Below are positions 43,380 to 51,982 of a stretch of DNA of 64,000 bases, piece after piece. The notes beneath the pieces were generated by a model that saw only the letters and a list, made by a program, of their open reading frames with translations, searched no databases and was not told the DNA's origin. Origin of the DNA: Methanomethylovorans sp041447285 (lineage in GTDB: Archaea; Halobacteriota; Methanosarcinia; Methanosarcinales; Methanosarcinaceae); contig NZ_JBGMEB010000002.1 in assembly GCF_041447285.1 (NCBI RefSeq), positions 124,001-188,000 on the forward strand, given 5' to 3'. Position numbers and translations under genes: made by a program. The stretch's first letter is position 1; each line of letters opens with the position of its first letter.

Positions 43380-43607
43380 AGTTAACTATGTAGCGATCAT
43401 CAATTTTTCTTAAAAATGCAGATAAGCACAGATGCACGTAGGCAATCCATCTACACTTATCTATATACATCGTGCGGTTCCTAATCAATTGATCCATACA
43501 ATTTCTACAAGTGTCTGCCGGGTAAGTTCAGACGTTATGAATATAAAGTAATGGCTACAACTATAATTTATCTTACGGGTAGTCGTATTATTGAGAGGAG
43601 TATTGTT

Positions 43608-43796
43608 ATGGCTGAAAACAATTGTAGTAACTGCAAGTTGCGAGCAAAACATGATAACAAGCCGAAGTCTCTTGCCGGACGATTCTGGCGTTGGCACATC
43701 AATTTTTGCCCGGGTTGGAAAAAATATTTCACGTCACTTCCATCAGAAGAAAAAGCAAAAGTTGCTGAGAAATACAATTTTAAAAAGTATCAATAA
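43608..43796 (+). CDS. Small C-x2-C protein with FCPGWK motif
   Basis: A 62-residue soluble protein with N-C-S-N-C near the start, a central G-R-F-W-R-W-H, F-C-P-G-W-K and an acidic-basic helix S-E-E-K-A-K. The start ATG at 43608 has GAGAGGAG nine bases upstream. I recall similar short proteins in other anaerobes but cannot name a family. It lies 350 bases before a peptide-modifying radical SAM gene, so it could be a substrate, but it has only three cysteines and no clear leader peptide. Confidence 0.55.
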   Translation: MAENNCSNCKLRAKHDNKPKSLAGRFWRWHINFCPGWKKYFTSLPSEEKAKVAEKYNFKKYQ

Positions 43797-43887
43797 AAGG
43801 AAGGATCTTTACAACATTATGGGTAAATTCGTATTTTTTTAATATATAATATCTATATGATAAATGCTTAAACAATTCTAAAAGGAG

Positions 43888-43919
43888 GAGGTACCTGCCC
43901 TCTAGTATCCAGGTACCTC
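43888..43919. repeat. Ten-base perfect inverted repeat in the 349-base gap before the radical SAM gene
   Basis: GAGGTACCTG at 43888-43897 is followed 12 bases later by its exact complement CAGGTACCTC at 43910-43919. Each arm contains the palindrome AGGTACCT. It may be a hairpin terminator for the small protein or a binding site. A 19-codon GTG-started frame with A-C-H-C follows at 43921-43980; I cannot support it as a gene. The rest of the gap (43797-44145) shows nothing else. Confidence 0.5.
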
Positions 43920-44145
43920 TGTGGTGTCATCTTTACTTTCTAATCAGGTAGCTTGCCACTGCAACCAAGAACATCAATAAGAGACGTTGCTTTCAGATAC
44001 TTCTTTACACTATTATCATTCCTGCTCAGAGAAAGTTGAAAATAAAAACCTATTCGGAAGAACTATCCTACCACTGATTTATGGGGGATGACTTTTAGAA
44101 AACTACTAATAATTTGAAAAACCTTACAAAAAAGGTGCTATAAAA

Positions 44146-45288
44146 ATGTCCTTTCACGTCATGCTGATCCCCACCTTGGGCTGTCCTGGGAACTGTAGTT
44201 ACTGCTGGAGTTCTGAGGAGAAATCCCCTATAATGAGTATTGAGACCATAAAAGAAGTAGTTGAATGGCTCAAAAACTTCAGGGAAGATTCGGTTACCTT
44301 TACCTTCCATGGGGGGGAACCGCTCCTGGCAGGCGCGGATTTCTACAGAGAGGCTTTACCGATGCTTGCTGAAGGAGTAAAGCCGAAGAAAGTGGCTTTT
44401 GCCATACAGACTAACCTCTGGAAGATGACAGACGAAATAGCTGAAATTTTTGCGGAATATGACATTCCCATCGGTTCCAGCCTTGACGGTCCGAAAGAGC
44501 TTAATGATTTCCAGAGAGGAGAGGGATATTTCGAAAAAACCATGCGTGGATACAGGATAGCAAAAGAACATGGACTTTCCGTAAGGTTCATCACCACTTT
44601 CACATCTCATTCTGAAAAATATAGGGAGGAAATTTTCAATTTTTACCTGGAAAACGGCTGGATCCTCAAGTTCCATCCTGCTCTGCCTTCTTTACGCGGC
44701 GACGAACCCGAAAAATGGGCTCTTGACCCGGAAGAATACGGGAAGCTCCTGATCTACCTCCTGGACAAATACCTGGAAAACATGGACCGGATCGAGGTCA
44801 TGAACATCGACCACCTCTGTAAAGGCGTATTTAGTGGTAAAGGTGCTGTCTGCACCTTCGTGGACTGTATGGGAGATGTCTTAGCCGTAGGCCCTGACGG
44901 AGGCATATATCCCTGCTATCGCTTTGTAGGCATGCCGGAATACGTCATGGGCAATGTCTACGACAACCCAAGCATTGAAGAACTTGCGAAGTCAGATGCC
45001 TGGAAGCTCATGTTCGATTACAAAGAGTACGTTGACCAGAACTGCAAGGACTGCGCCCATATTACATACTGCAGAGGAGGCTGCCCTTACAATGCCATAA
45101 CTCCCACCGGCGGGGAAATAAAGGGAGTCGACCCCCACTGTGTCTCCTACAAAATGATATTCGATGAAATAACCGAAAGGGTCAATAATGAGATGTTCGG
45201 GGGTCCAAGCATGGAAATGGGCTTCTTCCAGAACCCGATGAAACCTTCAAAGCCAGGAATAATGTCCCTGATGTTTAAGAAAACATGA
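44146..45288 (+). CDS. Radical SAM/SPASM peptide-modifying enzyme (TIGR04083-like)
   Basis: A 380-residue radical SAM enzyme. The cluster motif is G-C-P-G-N-C-S-Y-C-W (C-x3-C-x2-C) near residue 14, followed by FTFHGGEPLLAGA and SSLDGPKELND of the sulfatase-maturase branch. A C-terminal SPASM-like region has cysteines in C-T-F-V-D-C, YPCYRF, QNCKDC and YCRGGCP for extra 4Fe-4S clusters. It matches the methanogen TIGR04083 group of putative peptide-modifying enzymes (from memory). The gene is GC-richer than its AT-rich surroundings, with frequent C-ending codons, suggesting recent transfer, perhaps from Methanosarcina. No certain substrate peptide is adjacent. Confidence 0.8.
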   Translation: MSFHVMLIPTLGCPGNCSYCWSSEEKSPIMSIETIKEVVEWLKNFREDSVTFTFHGGEPLLAGADFYREALPMLAEGVKPKKVAFAIQTNLWKMTDEIAEIFAEYDIPIGSSLDGPKELNDFQRGEGYFEKTMRGYRIAKEHGLSVRFITTFTSHSEKYREEIFNFYLENGWILKFHPALPSLRGDEPEKWALDPEEYGKLLIYLLDKYLENMDRIEVMNIDHLCKGVFSGKGAVCTFVDCMGDVLAVGPDGGIYPCYRFVGMPEYVMGNVYDNPSIEELAKSDAWKLMFDYKEYVDQNCKDCAHITYCRGGCPYNAITPTGGEIKGVDPHCVSYKMIFDEITERVNNEMFGGPSMEMGFFQNPMKPSKPGIMSLMFKKT

Positions 45289-45724
45289 GTGGAATAGGTC
45301 CTGTGTAATGCAGTACATCTATATCTTTTCTTTTTTGAGTAGAGATCACATCTATTAGCATGGTGGAAGGCTATACGGAACATGTGGCATTTGCCATAAT
45401 CAGTTCAGGTTGGATAAAAGAAAGATGTACAGTTTATTGCAATCCAAGGGGATTAGGTATAGGCGTTCGTTCTGGACGAAGAATATCGCTTCAGTGTTGT
45501 TAGTTTGACCTTGTTTTATGTACTGTTGGTTGTATTTTGATTTATTTTTTCTTTTTTTAGTGTTGTGGAAAGAGTTTGTGTGCTTGATCCTTATTATGCA
45601 TATACATAACTTTTCTACTGTTTCCCAGGTCTTTGAACATAAGTAAGCTGGTCGAAAGCAGTAAAATGTTAAGTACAGCATCAAAAAGTATTTTATTTAT
45701 ACTGAAAGAGCACATCTGGATTAG
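45289..45724. other. 436-base gap; possible decayed transposase fragment near 45405-45500
   Basis: No intact gene is seen. Around 45421-45500 the plus strand reads M-Y-S-L-L-Q-S-K-G-I-R-Y followed by stops and frame changes, which faintly recalls the helix before the final strand of IS4-type transposases. The remainder is AT-rich, and a TATA-like TTTTATTTATAC near 45690 is a probable promoter of the HEAT-repeat gene. Confidence 0.25.
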
Positions 45725-48700
45725 ATGGCAGTAGATCAGGAAGAGATTCACCGACTTAGTTTGAGTGAAAATGTGGATGATAGGTTAGAAGCTGCCAGAT
45801 TACTTAAAAGTAGTTTTTCATTACTTGTTGACAAAAATACTTATTGGTCAAATTTACATAGATTGATAACTGATACAAATTTATTTATTATAATAAGTGC
45901 CCTTGATGCCATTGGTTTCGTTTTTTCTGACATCACCGAAGAACACAAAACTGCTGCTTTGTCTGATTTGCATAGACTTGTAATTGATGGCGATTCTATT
46001 GTCAGGTGGAAACTTGCTGATGTTCTGGTCTCTATTTTCTTACATGTGCCTGATAAAAACAAATATATTATTATGTCTGATTTGCACAGGCTAACATTTG
46101 ATAAGGAATCATTTGTTAGATGGAATGCTGCTTACGTGCTTGTTTCGTCTTATTCTTCCATTCCTAAAGAATACAAATATGTTGTGTGGTGTGACTTATA
46201 CAAGTCAATAAATGATGATGATTTAAATGTAAGATGGAGTGCAGCGGAAGCCCTTATTTCTGCTAATCAATCTCTTCCTCGCGAATACAAGTACTTTGCT
46301 TGGTCTGAATTGTATAGGTTAATAAGCGACGAAAATATGGATCTGAAAGGAAAAGTAGTCTCTGCTCTTATTTCTTCTTATGCACATATCCCTCACGAAT
46401 ACAAATTTGTTGCGTGGGATGATTTTCGCCGACTAACAATTGATACAGATTCAAATGTAAGATTGAAAGCTGCTGAATCTCTCAATTATGTTTTTTCATA
46501 TGTTCCAGAAGAGTATAAGTCTTCTGCTTGGTCAGATTTGTATCGGATGCTAATTTCTAGGAATTTGGATGTTCTAAAGAATACATCTGTTTCTTTTAGT
46601 TCAAATTTTTATTATATCACCGATGAGTGGAAATATCCTGCTTGGAATGACCCTGCTAGATTTATAATTGATGAACATTCAGACGTTACATTAAAAATTG
46701 CTGATATTCTTGGTTCCACTCTTTCATCTGTTCCTGATAAATATGCTGCATGGTCCGACTTGCACAAATTTATCACTGATGAGAATCCATCTGTTAGATT
46801 AATAGTCCTCTACGTTCTTCGTCGTGCATTTGAATTTGTGCCCGACAAATCTACTGCTTGGTCTGATATACATAGGTTAGCAACTGATAAAAATGTAAAT
46901 GTTCGGTCAAACGTCGCTATTGCTATTCGCTATTTTTTTGTATACATTCCTGACAAACTTGCTGCTTGGTCAGACATTCATAAATTTGCAATTGATGAAC
47001 ATCCATCTGTAAGAAGTAGTGCAGCTGCTACTATTGGTCATGTGTTTAAGTTTATACCAAACAAATCTGCTGCTTGGAATGATTTGATTAAGCTTATATG
47101 TGATTTGAATATGCAAGTTAGCTGGAATGCTGCTAGAGCTTTAGGTTCTGCTTTTCCATATGTTCCTGATAAGTCTATTGCTTGGTTTGGTCTCAGAAAG
47201 CTGATTCTCGATCGGGATCTACGTATCAGACAGGCTGCTGCTTCTGCTCTGGGCCATGCATTTGAGTTTGCCCCAGATAAATCTGCTGCTTGGAATGATC
47301 TAAGGATGTTGATTCTCGACCAGGATACACATATCAAACAGGCAGCTGTTACCACTCTCAGTCATGCGTTTGAGTTTGTTCCTGATAAATTTGCTGCTTG
47401 GGAATGTTTAATCGGACTTGTAGATCGTTCAAGATGGGATATTAGTTCAACTGTTAGTAAGGCTCTAGGTTCCGCTTTTCCACATATTCCTGAGGAGTAC
47501 AAATCTACTGCTTGGTCTCAGTTAATTCAGCTTGCTAATGAAAAGCAATTGCCTACAAACGTTGCGAAGGTATTAGGTTCTGCTTTTCCATATGTTCCAG
47601 ACAAATTTAATGCATGGACTGATCTCCATAAGCTAACAACAGAACCGAATACTTCTGTGAGAAGCAATGCCGCTGAGATTTTAGGTTCTGTTTTTACTCA
47701 TGCTCTTGACAAATCTGTAGTGTGGAATGATTTAAATGAGCTAACTAAAGACAAGAATCATTATGTAAGAATGAGTGCAAATCATTCATTGGGGAAAATC
47801 TGCATATATAAAGCCTCCAAATCTGAAAATAGTAGCGATTCTAGAACCTTGTTAGAAGAAGCAATTAAGTATTTTGAAAAAGCTGCAGGTGAAAGTAGTT
47901 ACTCCAACCCTGCAAGATTCTGTAGTATATTTTATCGTTCATTTGATGCTATTTTTTTCAAAAGGACATGTTCAAAGAAGGAAATTGACAGGTATATCAC
48001 TGCTGCAAAGAAAGAAGTTGGTAAATCCAAAAGCAAACAGAAGCTTCTAGAAGCAGTTGAAAAGTTATCTGAAGTCCTTAGAACTGTACAAACTGTTAAT
48101 GAAGATTGTGTTGAATACAAAGAATTACTTAAGTATTGCTCTGAAATTTGCAATTATGCTGATCGGCTGATAGATGAAAATCGTGAAGTAACACCTGCTT
48201 TTCATGATTTATATGGGAAAGTTAAACCATTATTTGATAACAACATAAAAGATCTACTTAAAGATTTAAAAGAGAAAGCTGAGGAGGCTTGTAAGGAGGC
48301 GAAGGGAACAGCTGCCGAGTCAGTAGCATGTACTATTAGCCAAGAAATACGAGGGTGGCAAGTTGAAAATCAGGGACAAATGGCAACAAGTCTTGATAAT
48401 CTAGTTTTCTCTTTAAAGATTCAGATTCCAAGCGTTCCTGAAAACAAGCAAATCATCTCTAAAATTGACGAAATGAAGGATTGTATGAAAGTTGAAGATC
48501 AGATGGCAATTCTTTCGATGATAATTCCCTTAATTCCAACGATGTCAATGCCTTCAAGAATGGCTTCTCTTGAAGCAAAAGTAGACTTTATGAGTATAGA
48601 TGTAGAGCAATTAATAACAACAATCAATGAGCAGTCAAACCCACAGGAATATGTTGATGCAATCCTGCGAAACCTAGAAGAAATCAAAGATGAGATTCCA

Positions 48701-48889
48701 GGAATGAAGAAGCAGATTGATGAGATTCTGTATGAACTTTATTCTCCGATGGATGTAGATCAGAAATTAAAAGTTGCTCTTCCAATAATTCCAATGCTTG
48801 TTTCTTATGAACTGGAAACAAATGCTCCTAAGTTCCTTGTGGACAGGATTGATGATTTAAAAAAGTTGATGATGATGGGTAAGAAATAG
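45725..48889 (+). CDS. Giant HEAT-like repeat protein, unknown function
   Basis: A 1054-residue soluble protein. Residues about 40-690 are 18 degenerate alpha-helical repeats of 36-39 residues; each has a motif like A-W-S-D-L-H-R-L, then D-x-N-x-x-V-R, then A-A-x-A-L-G-x-x-F, then V-P-D-K or P-E-E-Y-K. The C-terminal third (about 700-1054) has helical, coiled-coil-like segments and no catalytic motif that I recognise. No membrane segment or signal peptide. HEAT scaffolds of this type are common in Methanosarcinales genomes. Base composition is AT-rich like the following island. It converges with dprA with 55 bases between the ends. Confidence 0.75.
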   Translation: MAVDQEEIHRLSLSENVDDRLEAARLLKSSFSLLVDKNTYWSNLHRLITDTNLFIIISALDAIGFVFSDITEEHKTAALSDLHRLVIDGDSIVRWKLADVLVSIFLHVPDKNKYIIMSDLHRLTFDKESFVRWNAAYVLVSSYSSIPKEYKYVVWCDLYKSINDDDLNVRWSAAEALISANQSLPREYKYFAWSELYRLISDENMDLKGKVVSALISSYAHIPHEYKFVAWDDFRRLTIDTDSNVRLKAAESLNYVFSYVPEEYKSSAWSDLYRMLISRNLDVLKNTSVSFSSNFYYITDEWKYPAWNDPARFIIDEHSDVTLKIADILGSTLSSVPDKYAAWSDLHKFITDENPSVRLIVLYVLRRAFEFVPDKSTAWSDIHRLATDKNVNVRSNVAIAIRYFFVYIPDKLAAWSDIHKFAIDEHPSVRSSAAATIGHVFKFIPNKSAAWNDLIKLICDLNMQVSWNAARALGSAFPYVPDKSIAWFGLRKLILDRDLRIRQAAASALGHAFEFAPDKSAAWNDLRMLILDQDTHIKQAAVTTLSHAFEFVPDKFAAWECLIGLVDRSRWDISSTVSKALGSAFPHIPEEYKSTAWSQLIQLANEKQLPTNVAKVLGSAFPYVPDKFNAWTDLHKLTTEPNTSVRSNAAEILGSVFTHALDKSVVWNDLNELTKDKNHYVRMSANHSLGKICIYKASKSENSSDSRTLLEEAIKYFEKAAGESSYSNPARFCSIFYRSFDAIFFKRTCSKKEIDRYITAAKKEVGKSKSKQKLLEAVEKLSEVLRTVQTVNEDCVEYKELLKYCSEICNYADRLIDENREVTPAFHDLYGKVKPLFDNNIKDLLKDLKEKAEEACKEAKGTAAESVACTISQEIRGWQVENQGQMATSLDNLVFSLKIQIPSVPENKQIISKIDEMKDCMKVEDQMAILSMIIPLIPTMSMPSRMASLEAKVDFMSIDVEQLITTINEQSNPQEYVDAILRNLEEIKDEIPGMKKQIDEILYELYSPMDVDQKLKVALPIIPMLVSYELETNAPKFLVDRIDDLKKLMMMGKK

Positions 48890-48944
48890 GATTTTTGCTG
48901 TCTGTTGTTAAGTTAATGTCGTATCAATATAAGAAAACGCAGTT

Positions 48945-50210
48945 TCAGTATGAATAAATTGATTTATTCTTCTTTTTCGAAGTTTCTTTTTTTGGCGGAA
49001 GTTTATTCAGATTCATTTCTTTAAATGGACATAACTCCGAAAATCCCTGATCGATTAGTTTGCAATCATTAAAATGTTCACAATTTTGACAATCCTTTTT
49101 ACAGGCAAATTTTATTGTTGAAATTAATTCTACAAAATGAGTGATAGCGTTATTTTTTAATTTGTTTCCTAATTCTTTTTTGATGTCCATGTAATATTGG
49201 CTCTTTTCGGGGTCTGATTTTAAGGAAGTCCTTGAATAAATATGAAAGTACTTATTTTGAGTATCTGTATTTAAATACTCATGCATGAAATCAAATTTCG
49301 AATTTCTAAAATAATTGTACGTAAAAAAACAATTTAAGGAATTATTGTCATACTTCATAATGAAATCTGCCAGTTTATTTTTTATTAGTTGGTTATTTCC
49401 TGAATAATACTTATTTGTAGAAGGATCAACAGGGGGTTCAAATACTAGTAACAGTTTTTCCTGTTCAGTACAAAATTTGACAGTATGCATGGTTCCTCCT
49501 TTCTCTGCGGTTTCAATAACTAAAACACTTAAGGATAGTCCACTTTGAATTCTATCACGTTCTACAAAAGAACTCTTTGTACTCTTTTTACCATAGAAAT
49601 ATTCAGAAATTAATGCGCCCTGATTTTCAATTATTTTTTCGGCCAACTTTTCATTTTGTTTTGGGTAAACAGTGTCTAATCCGTGGGCCAACACGGCTAT
49701 AGTTCTACCATTTGCTTTTAATGCTCCCTCGTGTGCCGCGGTGTCAATTCCTTTTGCCAATCCACTAACAACTGCGTAACCATTTTTTGCCATTCCCTCT
49801 CCAGAATTTGTTGCCATGTAAAATCCGTCTTCAGTAGGATTTCTAGTTCCAATAATTGCCACGCAGTTTTCCTTTAAAGCTTCAATATTTCCTTTTATAT
49901 GAAGTAACTCTGGAGGATTGTCTATTTTGGAAAGCGAGGAAGGATAATAAGGGCTATTTCTTCCTATTATTTTTATATCGTTTTTTTCGGATAACTCAAT
50001 TATTTCAAGAGCTTTATTCCATGCAGTATCAACTACACTGAAATCTACTGCTGGAATTCTATTGAAATTTGATTTTGCTTTAACAATAACTTTATATAAA
50101 TCATGGCTATTTTCAGGTTCAACTATGTTGGATAAAGACGATATGTTTCTCAAAGTTGTATTTCCAATTCCAGAAATATTTTGTAAGGCTAATATAGGCA
50201 ATGGCTCCAT
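48945..50210 (-). CDS. dprA: DprA/Smf-like DNA-processing protein with cysteine-rich tail
   Basis: A 421-residue protein with an N-terminal helix-hairpin-helix-like region (NISGIGNTTL) and a SLOG/Rossmann DprA core (about residues 85-270): Y-P-S-S-L, AIIGTRNPTEDG, VVSGLAKGIDTAAHEGAL, LAHGLDTVYPK and IETAEKGGTMHTV. Bacterial DprA loads RecA onto incoming single-stranded DNA. Beyond the core, about 150 residues are unlike classical DprA and end in a cysteine cluster (C-K-K-D-C-Q-N-C, then C, then L-C-P) that could hold a metal or iron-sulfur cluster, and a lysine-rich tail. It follows the PRTase gene by 9 bases, implying one operon. Very AT-rich, so probably acquired. Confidence 0.85.
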   Translation of the reverse strand: MEPLPILALQNISGIGNTTLRNISSLSNIVEPENSHDLYKVIVKAKSNFNRIPAVDFSVVDTAWNKALEIIELSEKNDIKIIGRNSPYYPSSLSKIDNPPELLHIKGNIEALKENCVAIIGTRNPTEDGFYMATNSGEGMAKNGYAVVSGLAKGIDTAAHEGALKANGRTIAVLAHGLDTVYPKQNEKLAEKIIENQGALISEYFYGKKSTKSSFVERDRIQSGLSLSVLVIETAEKGGTMHTVKFCTEQEKLLLVFEPPVDPSTNKYYSGNNQLIKNKLADFIMKYDNNSLNCFFTYNYFRNSKFDFMHEYLNTDTQNKYFHIYSRTSLKSDPEKSQYYMDIKKELGNKLKNNAITHFVELISTIKFACKKDCQNCEHFNDCKLIDQGFSELCPFKEMNLNKLPPKKETSKKKNKSIYSY

Positions 50211-50219
50211 AGTGAATCC

Positions 50220-50786
50220 TTATCGCACAGTTTTCCCAAGTGCAAATTTGACAATAAGATCTGCTCCCGCTTCTTCTAACAATATTTGACCTGCCTTTAG
50301 TGAATTCCCAGATGTTGTAACATCATCAAGTAACAATACTTGCTGATTCTTAATTAAGTTTTCATTTCTAACTTCCAATGATTCAATTTGCAAATTAAGA
50401 TCTCTATGTCCACCCGTTGCTTTTTTCTCCGTTTCTTTAATTCGATGCAAAACTTCTGTCCCATCTATTATTGAATGGAAACATAGTTTTTTTGCAATAC
50501 TCCTTATACCAGATGGTTGAGTTCCAATTTTCCTAGAAGGTATAACACAAATCGTGTACTCAGTACTGGATAATATTTGTTGTAGCTTTGAGACAAAAAA
50601 ATTAACCCCTACATCTAAATTATCTTTTACATCTAATATTCGGCCATCAGTTGGCTGATACCATGCAGGATTTGTACCTTCATCATAAGGGTGATATTCA
50701 TAAAAGTAAAGTGGTTCTAATTGATTGTTCATCCACATTTCATTGTTTTCTTCATCTTTGAAGATAGTGCATTTTGTGTTATTCAT
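50220..50786 (-). CDS. ComF-like phosphoribosyltransferase-domain protein
   Basis: A 188-residue protein. The C-terminal half is a type I PRTase fold with the PRPP motif VLLLDDVTTSGNS (about residue 147) and an upstream I-P-S-R-K loop; the N-terminal 70 residues have no known domain. ComF of competent bacteria is a PRTase-fold protein that works with DprA-dependent DNA uptake, and PRTase-DprA pairs also occur in nucleotide-related conflict systems. It lies 9 bases before dprA and 184 bases after the kwaB-like gene, all on the minus strand. Confidence 0.75.
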   Translation of the reverse strand: MNNTKCTIFKDEENNEMWMNNQLEPLYFYEYHPYDEGTNPAWYQPTDGRILDVKDNLDVGVNFFVSKLQQILSSTEYTICVIPSRKIGTQPSGIRSIAKKLCFHSIIDGTEVLHRIKETEKKATGGHRDLNLQIESLEVRNENLIKNQQVLLLDDVTTSGNSLKAGQILLEEAGADLIVKFALGKTVR

Positions 50787-50970
50787 CTTCTCACCAATCC
50801 AACACAGAAGAGTTTAAAACGTGTTTTTTATTTCAAAAATACATTTCTCAAAAAACAATAAACTTACGGGTACCTCATCGGATAACTTACTTTAGTACAA
50901 TTCCATCGTAAATCACATTATTGTATGAAGAGGTACTTGTCAAAGTATCCTATCGCATCTCACAAGTTAT

Positions 50971-51981
50971 TTAAATAATTTCGTAATTTGATCCAATAAC
51001 ACTTCGATGCAAAAGTGCTGTTGAGGCGACTTCATCGTTTATTATCCGAAGCAATGCTTTAAGCTCATTTTTAGATTGAGGTACAATCTTTATATTTCCC
51101 TCGTTATCAACATAATATTTTATTTGCTTAGAAAAGAAAGCTTTTTTTATTTGGTTATCTTCTTTTGATGCCAAATTGATCTTTAGTTGGTGAATGCATT
51201 CCTCAAAGAACTCATTATTCATAAGTTCAAAACATTTTTTCTTAGCAGATGGACTTGGTTCAACATTTTTCCACTCGACAAAATCCAGCATTTTAGATAA
51301 TTTGTCGTAAGCTTCAGTATATCTTCTAAGATATCGATATAGTTCTTCGAATCGATCAATATTTTGGATAATGAAGAATGAAGTATCAGGATTTTTATTA
51401 TCTAAGAAAGCTACCATCTCAAATTCATCACTAAGTAGCAAATCACGTTTACGATTAATGAACGTTATTTTTGGGTTATTATTATATACCGATGTTATAG
51501 AAAAGTTGTGATGTTTTGCAGAGTAGTAATTTTGAGGAATTGATTTTAAAAACAATAACTTTTTTTGATTTGAACTATCTAGGTCAATTTCAATTATTAA
51601 AAATGAATTTTTGAATTTATTTGGTTTCAAGAAATCATCAAAATTGCATTTTTCATTGTTCTTACGAATAAAACTCAAGGTCATTTCAAAATCCTGTTCA
51701 TTCATTTTATGAAATAACAATTTACTTTCAGAGCCCGATTTTAATTCATCTACAGATTTTCCAGAATATATGTATTTATTAATTCTATCTTTGTAACCCG
51801 TTAACATCTTAATAATTTCTTCAAAACTATTGATAGAATCAATTGCATAGTGATTTGATTTTATAGATTCTTTTCCATCATTTTCTTCTCCATAAAGGCA
51901 GATGAATGGATTAATTCTACATTTTGAAATCGCATAATTTGATATTTGCTGTAACAGTGTTTCTACTTTATCCTTGTGCAT
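50971..51981 (-). CDS. kwaB: KwaB-like protein (DUF4868), Kiwa anti-phage system
   Basis: A 336-residue soluble protein matching the features I know for KwaB: an N-terminal helical part, a central beta-rich region (KITFINRKRDLLL) and the C-terminal segment F-F-I-I-Q-N-I-D-R-F-E-E-L-Y-R-Y followed by helices and a final I-K-I-V-P-Q-S-K-N-E-L-K-A-L-L-R. In Kiwa, KwaB binds DNA and blocks phage replication after membrane-sensing by KwaA. The start is the ATG at 51981 with AGGGGATC upstream, itself inside the end of kwaA; a longer frame would overlap kwaA. The assignment rests on motif memory plus the paired gene. Confidence 0.7.
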   Translation of the reverse strand: MHKDKVETLLQQISNYAISKCRINPFICLYGEENDGKESIKSNHYAIDSINSFEEIIKMLTGYKDRINKYIYSGKSVDELKSGSESKLLFHKMNEQDFEMTLSFIRKNNEKCNFDDFLKPNKFKNSFLIIEIDLDSSNQKKLLFLKSIPQNYYSAKHHNFSITSVYNNNPKITFINRKRDLLLSDEFEMVAFLDNKNPDTSFFIIQNIDRFEELYRYLRRYTEAYDKLSKMLDFVEWKNVEPSPSAKKKCFELMNNEFFEECIHQLKINLASKEDNQIKKAFFSKQIKYYVDNEGNIKIVPQSKNELKALLRIINDEVASTALLHRSVIGSNYEII

Positions 51982-51982
51982 T

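Noticed and set aside
43921..43980. 19-codon GTG-started frame with A-C-H-C as the substrate peptide of the radical SAM enzyme
   Set aside because: Too short, weak ribosome site, only two cysteines; chance is more likely. Kept only as a remark under the hairpin feature.
45400..45684. 94-codon minus-strand frame in the gap before the HEAT-repeat gene
   Set aside because: Low-complexity, lysine- and asparagine-rich, no ribosome site; the gap is better seen as non-coding with a possible transposase relic on the other strand.
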